Assembly (NCBI GenBank): GCA_041674525.1
Contig: JBAYVN010000001.1
Span: 1 to 64,000 of the forward strand
DNA length: 64,000 bases
DNA from: SHYQ01 sp041674525
GTDB taxonomy: Bacteria > Chloroflexota > Dehalococcoidia > UBA2979
Reading direction: 5' to 3'
Every line of letters begins with the position of its first letter. The stretch's first letter is position 1. The notes under the pieces are model-generated. The model did no database searches. It worked only from the letters and a program-made list of their open reading frames with translations, and had not been told where the DNA came from. Made by a program: the position numbers and the translations under genes. Of the stretch, positions 61,063 to 64,000 are shown in pieces.

Positions 61063-62387
61063 AGCTACCCCTGTCCCCGCGCCGCAAGCCGTTCTACGGC
61101 TGGGTGATCGTGGCGGCCGGCGCCGGCATCGAGTTCACGGTGGGCGCCCTGATGCAGCAGGTGTTCGGCGGGTACGCCGCCGCGCTCACGCGCGAGTTCG
61201 GCTGGAACCGCAGCACGATCGGCGTCGGCTTCTCGCTCTCGCGGCTGGAGAACGGCATCCTCGGGCCGCTGCAGGGATGGATGATCGACCGCTTCGGGCC
61301 GCAGTGGGTGATCCGAGGCGGCCTCTGCCTGTTGGCGGTCGGCTTCATCGCGTTCAGCCAGTTGCACTCAATCACCACGTTCTACCTCGCCTTCGGCCTC
61401 ATGGCGCTGGGCGGGGGCCTGGCCGGGTTCATGCCGATCACGGTGGCGGTGGTGAACTGGTTCGACCGGCAGCGCGCGCGGGCGCTGGGCATCGCACAGA
61501 TCGGCTTCGCGCTCAGCGGCGTAATCGCGTCGTTCGTGATCCTCGCGATCACGCAGATCGGCTGGCGCGAGGTGTCCTTCGCCTCGGGGATCATCGTGCT
61601 CGTGGTCGGACTGCCTATCACGGCGCTCATCCGCGGCCGCCCGGAGGACATGGGCCTGCGCCTGGACGGGCTGACCGAGGAGGAGGAAGCACGCCTGCGC
61701 GAGCAGGACGCCGCGCACGCGCGCGTCTCCAGCAGCACGCCGGTCGACTTCACCGCGCGGGAGGCGCTGACCACCCGGGCGTTCTGGCTGATCTCGCTGG
61801 GGCACGGCTCAGCGCTGCTGGTGGTCGGGGCGGTGATGGTGCACCTGTTCCTGCACCTCACGGATTCGCTCGGGTACTCGGACGAGCACGCTGCGATGTT
61901 CATCCTGATCATGACGGTCAGCCAGATCGCGGGGCAGCTGGCCGGCGGCTTCCTGGGCGACATCATCAACAAGCGCATCATCGTGGTGACGTGCATGGGG
62001 ATGCATGCCGCCGGCCTGCTGCTGGTCGCGCACGTGGGAACGGTCCCGGCTGTGATCGCGTTCGCGGTGCTGCACGGCGGCGCGTGGGGCGGCCGAGGTC
62101 CGCTGATGCAGGCGCTCCGCGCGGACTACTTCGGCCGCGGTTCGTTCGGGAAGATCATGGGCTTCTCGTCGATGATCACGATGTTCGGAACGATCACCGG
62201 GCCGATCCTCGCGGGCTGGCTGTACGACCGCACGGGGTCCTACACGGTGGGATTCACCGTGATCGCGCTGCTCGCCGTCCTCGGGTCACTGTTCTTCGTC
62301 TTCGCCACCCGCCCGCCCCTGCCGAGGCGCCCGGAAGGCGCACCGCCCCCCACGCCGGAGCCCGCAGTGGCCCTCGTGACGCACTAG
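61059..62387 (+). CDS. MFS transporter (OFA/MCT-like)
   Basis: A 442-residue 12-TM transporter. FYGWVIVAAGAGIEFTVGALMQQVFGGY (from residue 12) is typical of the OFA/monocarboxylate (MCT-type) MFS group, with VNWFDRQRARALGIAQIGFALSGVI (about 130-155) and the central RGRPEDMGLRLDGL loop. The substrate is probably an organic anion but cannot be fixed. The ATG at 61059 overlaps the pepN stop by 4 nt and starts right at the N-terminal helix, which decides the start. The pairing with an aminopeptidase is unexplained. Confidence 0.88.
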   Translation: MKLPLSPRRKPFYGWVIVAAGAGIEFTVGALMQQVFGGYAAALTREFGWNRSTIGVGFSLSRLENGILGPLQGWMIDRFGPQWVIRGGLCLLAVGFIAFSQLHSITTFYLAFGLMALGGGLAGFMPITVAVVNWFDRQRARALGIAQIGFALSGVIASFVILAITQIGWREVSFASGIIVLVVGLPITALIRGRPEDMGLRLDGLTEEEEARLREQDAAHARVSSSTPVDFTAREALTTRAFWLISLGHGSALLVVGAVMVHLFLHLTDSLGYSDEHAAMFILIMTVSQIAGQLAGGFLGDIINKRIIVVTCMGMHAAGLLLVAHVGTVPAVIAFAVLHGGAWGGRGPLMQALRADYFGRGSFGKIMGFSSMITMFGTITGPILAGWLYDRTGSYTVGFTVIALLAVLGSLFFVFATRPPLPRRPEGAPPPTPEPAVALVTH

Positions 62388-62495
62388 CGGCCCCGGAGGC
62401 GCCTCGACGCGCGATCCGCGGCGGCGGCGCGCCAGCGGCAGGGCGTCACGCGCGCTTCGAGGCGGGCGGCCACGCATGCGGAGCCACGCGAGGAG

Positions 62496-63620
62496 TCAGT
62501 TGAGGCCGACTCGTGCCCTGAATTCGGTCACGGAGATGATTGGGATGCCCCACTGCCTCGCCTTCGCCGCCTTCCCGGACTGTGAAGCGACGTCGACCGC
62601 GACCACCAGGTCACAGGCCTTCTTTGTGACACCAGCGACGGGCTGAAACCCGGCCTGGGCCGCGGCGATCTCAAGCGCTTCCCGTGTCCATGGTGCAGCG
62701 TCGCCGGTGAAGCACACGCGCATCCCGTCGGTCACGGGCGGGACCGCTCGGACCGCCGTCAGGGAGGGCAGGAAGTCCTCATGAACGCCCAATGCCGCAG
62801 CTACGCGGTCGAGCAAATCGCGCTCACCACGGGTGACCATCCCGTCCCTCGTCGCCGCCTGCACCAACAGCCGCATGTAGTGGGAGTGCATCTGCGTCGT
62901 GTGGACCGGGTCAAGGCCCAGCTCACGGGCCAGCGCGTCCAGCTCCTCGCGCTCCGCCCGATCGATGACTGCGTCATCGAGCACCCAGTTGAGCGCATGG
63001 AGATAGGCCAGCATCCGCCCATCGCCGGTCGGGAGCCGCAGCGGCGGGCGAACGCGCGCCATCGCGGGAACACTGACCTGGACCGCTTCGCGTCGCAGCG
63101 TGCGCGCTTCGGCGGACGGGGGATTGACGATCGTTGCGGGACTGAAGGGAACGCCCTCGTCGTGGAGGAGGCGGAACAGGTCGGCCGTTGCCTGGGCATC
63201 GGCGAGCGCGCGATGGTGGTTGGCCAGCGGGATCCCCATCGACGCGCACGCGCGGTCCAGCGAGCAACCCATGTACCTCAGGGTGTCGAAACCGAAGCCC
63301 TCATCGAGTTGTGATCCGGCGCGAGCGAATTCCTGTGCGAGCATCCGGAGGTCGAATGGGAGGTTGTGAGCAACCAGCGCGCAGCCATCCAGATGCGCAG
63401 CGATCGCCCCACCAACCTCCATAAACGTGGGTGCCGAGCTGACCATGCCGGCCGTAATGCCGTGGATTCCAGTCGGACCAACGTCGCGACCAGGGTCGAT
63501 GAGCGTGTCGAACTCTTCGACCGTTCGGAGATCCTCGTCAAGGACAATCACCGCTGCCTCAACGACCCGATCGGCCCGCCCGAGTCCCGTCGTCTCGACA
63601 TCGACCACCGCATACCGCAT
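62496..63620 (-). CDS. DnaQ-like 3'-5' exonuclease with C-terminal BRCT domain
   Basis: A 374-residue DEDDh exonuclease. Motif I is VVDVETTGLG (Asp7, Glu9), motif II is ALVAHNLPFDLRML (about 82-95), and motif III is HHRALADAQATADLF (His/Asp, about 138-152). A TerB-like helical middle (about 205-280) is followed by a BRCT domain (about 291-370, CFTGDAAPWTREALEIAAAQAGFQPVAGVTKKACDLVVA). This architecture resembles DNA-repair proofreading nucleases (DnaQ-like plus BRCT). GAGGGA precedes ATG 63620. Its base composition is visibly less GC-rich than the flanking genes, hinting at transfer. Confidence 0.88.
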   Translation of the reverse strand: MRYAVVDVETTGLGRADRVVEAAVIVLDEDLRTVEEFDTLIDPGRDVGPTGIHGITAGMVSSAPTFMEVGGAIAAHLDGCALVAHNLPFDLRMLAQEFARAGSQLDEGFGFDTLRYMGCSLDRACASMGIPLANHHRALADAQATADLFRLLHDEGVPFSPATIVNPPSAEARTLRREAVQVSVPAMARVRPPLRLPTGDGRMLAYLHALNWVLDDAVIDRAEREELDALARELGLDPVHTTQMHSHYMRLLVQAATRDGMVTRGERDLLDRVAAALGVHEDFLPSLTAVRAVPPVTDGMRVCFTGDAAPWTREALEIAAAQAGFQPVAGVTKKACDLVVAVDVASQSGKAAKARQWGIPIISVTEFRARVGLN

Positions 63621-63716
63621 AGCGTCCCTCGCAGGAGCGTGCGAATTGTACGCCAACTGGAGTAGGAGTGCCCGGCGCGGTGCGAGCGTCCCCAATCGAG
63701 GACCCCGGCGCGCGGC

Positions 63717-63995
63717 TCAGGGGCGGTGCGGCGTGTCCTCGCCGTGCTCGGCGTGCCCGGCGGGGGCGTCGACCGTAGCTGTAGCGGCAGCGTGGTGCGC
63801 GTGGCCTGAGTACTCGTCGCGGCGGAGCAGCATGCCGAGGTACATCGTCGCGAGCATCGCGAGGTGCCCGACGACGTTCAGGAACGACTCCGTCACGACG
63901 CCGGCGCGCATCGCGGGGAGCAGGACGATGAACGGGAGCGTCATTGCGAGTGCCATCTCGCCGATGCGCTCCCAGGAATGCCCCCGGTAACGCAT
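63717..63995 (-). CDS. membrane protein, C-terminal part or short protein with His-rich tail
   Basis: The visible 92 residues start MRYRGHSWERIGEMALAM and contain two hydrophobic helices (about 12-32 and 38-57), then a His-rich tail (GHAHHAAA..., GHAEHGED). The frame is open past the window edge, so the true start may lie beyond 64000. The MRYRGH...EMA segment is found at the ends of several families of membrane proteins, so no function is assigned. The tail could bind metal. Confidence 0.5.
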   Translation of the reverse strand: MRYRGHSWERIGEMALAMTLPFIVLLPAMRAGVVTESFLNVVGHLAMLATMYLGMLLRRDEYSGHAHHAAATATVDAPAGHAEHGEDTPHRP

Positions 63996-64000
63996 CCACG

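Overview
The window is about 64 kb of very GC-rich (roughly 70%), densely coded bacterial chromosome. It holds about 54 protein genes, no rRNA or tRNA that I can see, and no insertion sequence, prophage or CRISPR array. Genes sit on both strands in short operons. Many pairs overlap by 4 nt (ATGA or GTGA), GTG and TTG starts are common, and several promoters appear to sit directly at the start codon. The gene content (B12 synthesis, F420-type luciferase-like oxidoreductase, TrpB2, a ferredoxin:thioredoxin reductase-type protein, AhbC-type radical SAM enzyme, soluble globin chemotaxis sensor, many small-molecule catabolic enzymes) suggests a free-living Chloroflexota or actinobacterium-like lineage. 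I lean to Chloroflexota (Dehalococcoidia-like), but this is inference only.

1-8.2 kb: tail of a beta-CASP metallo-beta-lactamase nuclease, a DedA membrane protein, a large bifunctional proline dehydrogenase/glutamate-semialdehyde dehydrogenase (PutA), an FTR-type disulfide reductase, undecaprenyl diphosphate synthase and a Gfo/Idh/MocA oxidoreductase closed by a strong terminator. 8.2-14.5 kb: a heme-oxidase/NnrS-like membrane protein converges on a four-gene operon running ahbC, a second radical SAM/SPASM gene, trpB2 and another NnrS-like membrane gene. This points to siroheme-route heme synthesis linked to heme membrane proteins. 14.6-17.5 kb: SMP-30 lactonase and a ThDP enzyme.

17.5-23.3 kb: a two-component system next to a translationally coupled operon (two unknown anchored proteins, ApbE, a ferric-reductase-like heme membrane protein). 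It faces a cupredoxin lipoprotein/FTR1 iron permease operon preceded by a DtxR/IdeR-like box. I read this as a metal/redox island and the best candidate for something not yet described. 23.4-37.8 kb: mixed catabolic and transport genes (DapA-like aldolase, LLM oxidoreductase, CorA, aldo/keto reductase, DUF6282-like, DUF2207, MmgE/PrpD, FAH, LysM glycosidase-like, cupin, amidohydrolase, molybdopterin dehydrogenase large subunit).

38.1-49.4 kb: a globin-coupled chemotaxis receptor, then a cobalamin block. A B12 riboswitch controls btuF-cobB-cobQ, followed by a methionine synthase split into two overlapping genes and metF. 49.4-64 kb: three MFS transporters (one with an apparent ATC start), a GNAT, a DUF255 thioredoxin-fold protein, an alkaline-phosphatase-family enzyme, a eukaryote-type glutamine synthetase with a GlnR-like tandem box, SURF1, aminopeptidase N, a DnaQ-like exonuclease with BRCT domain in a lower-GC patch, and a partial membrane protein.
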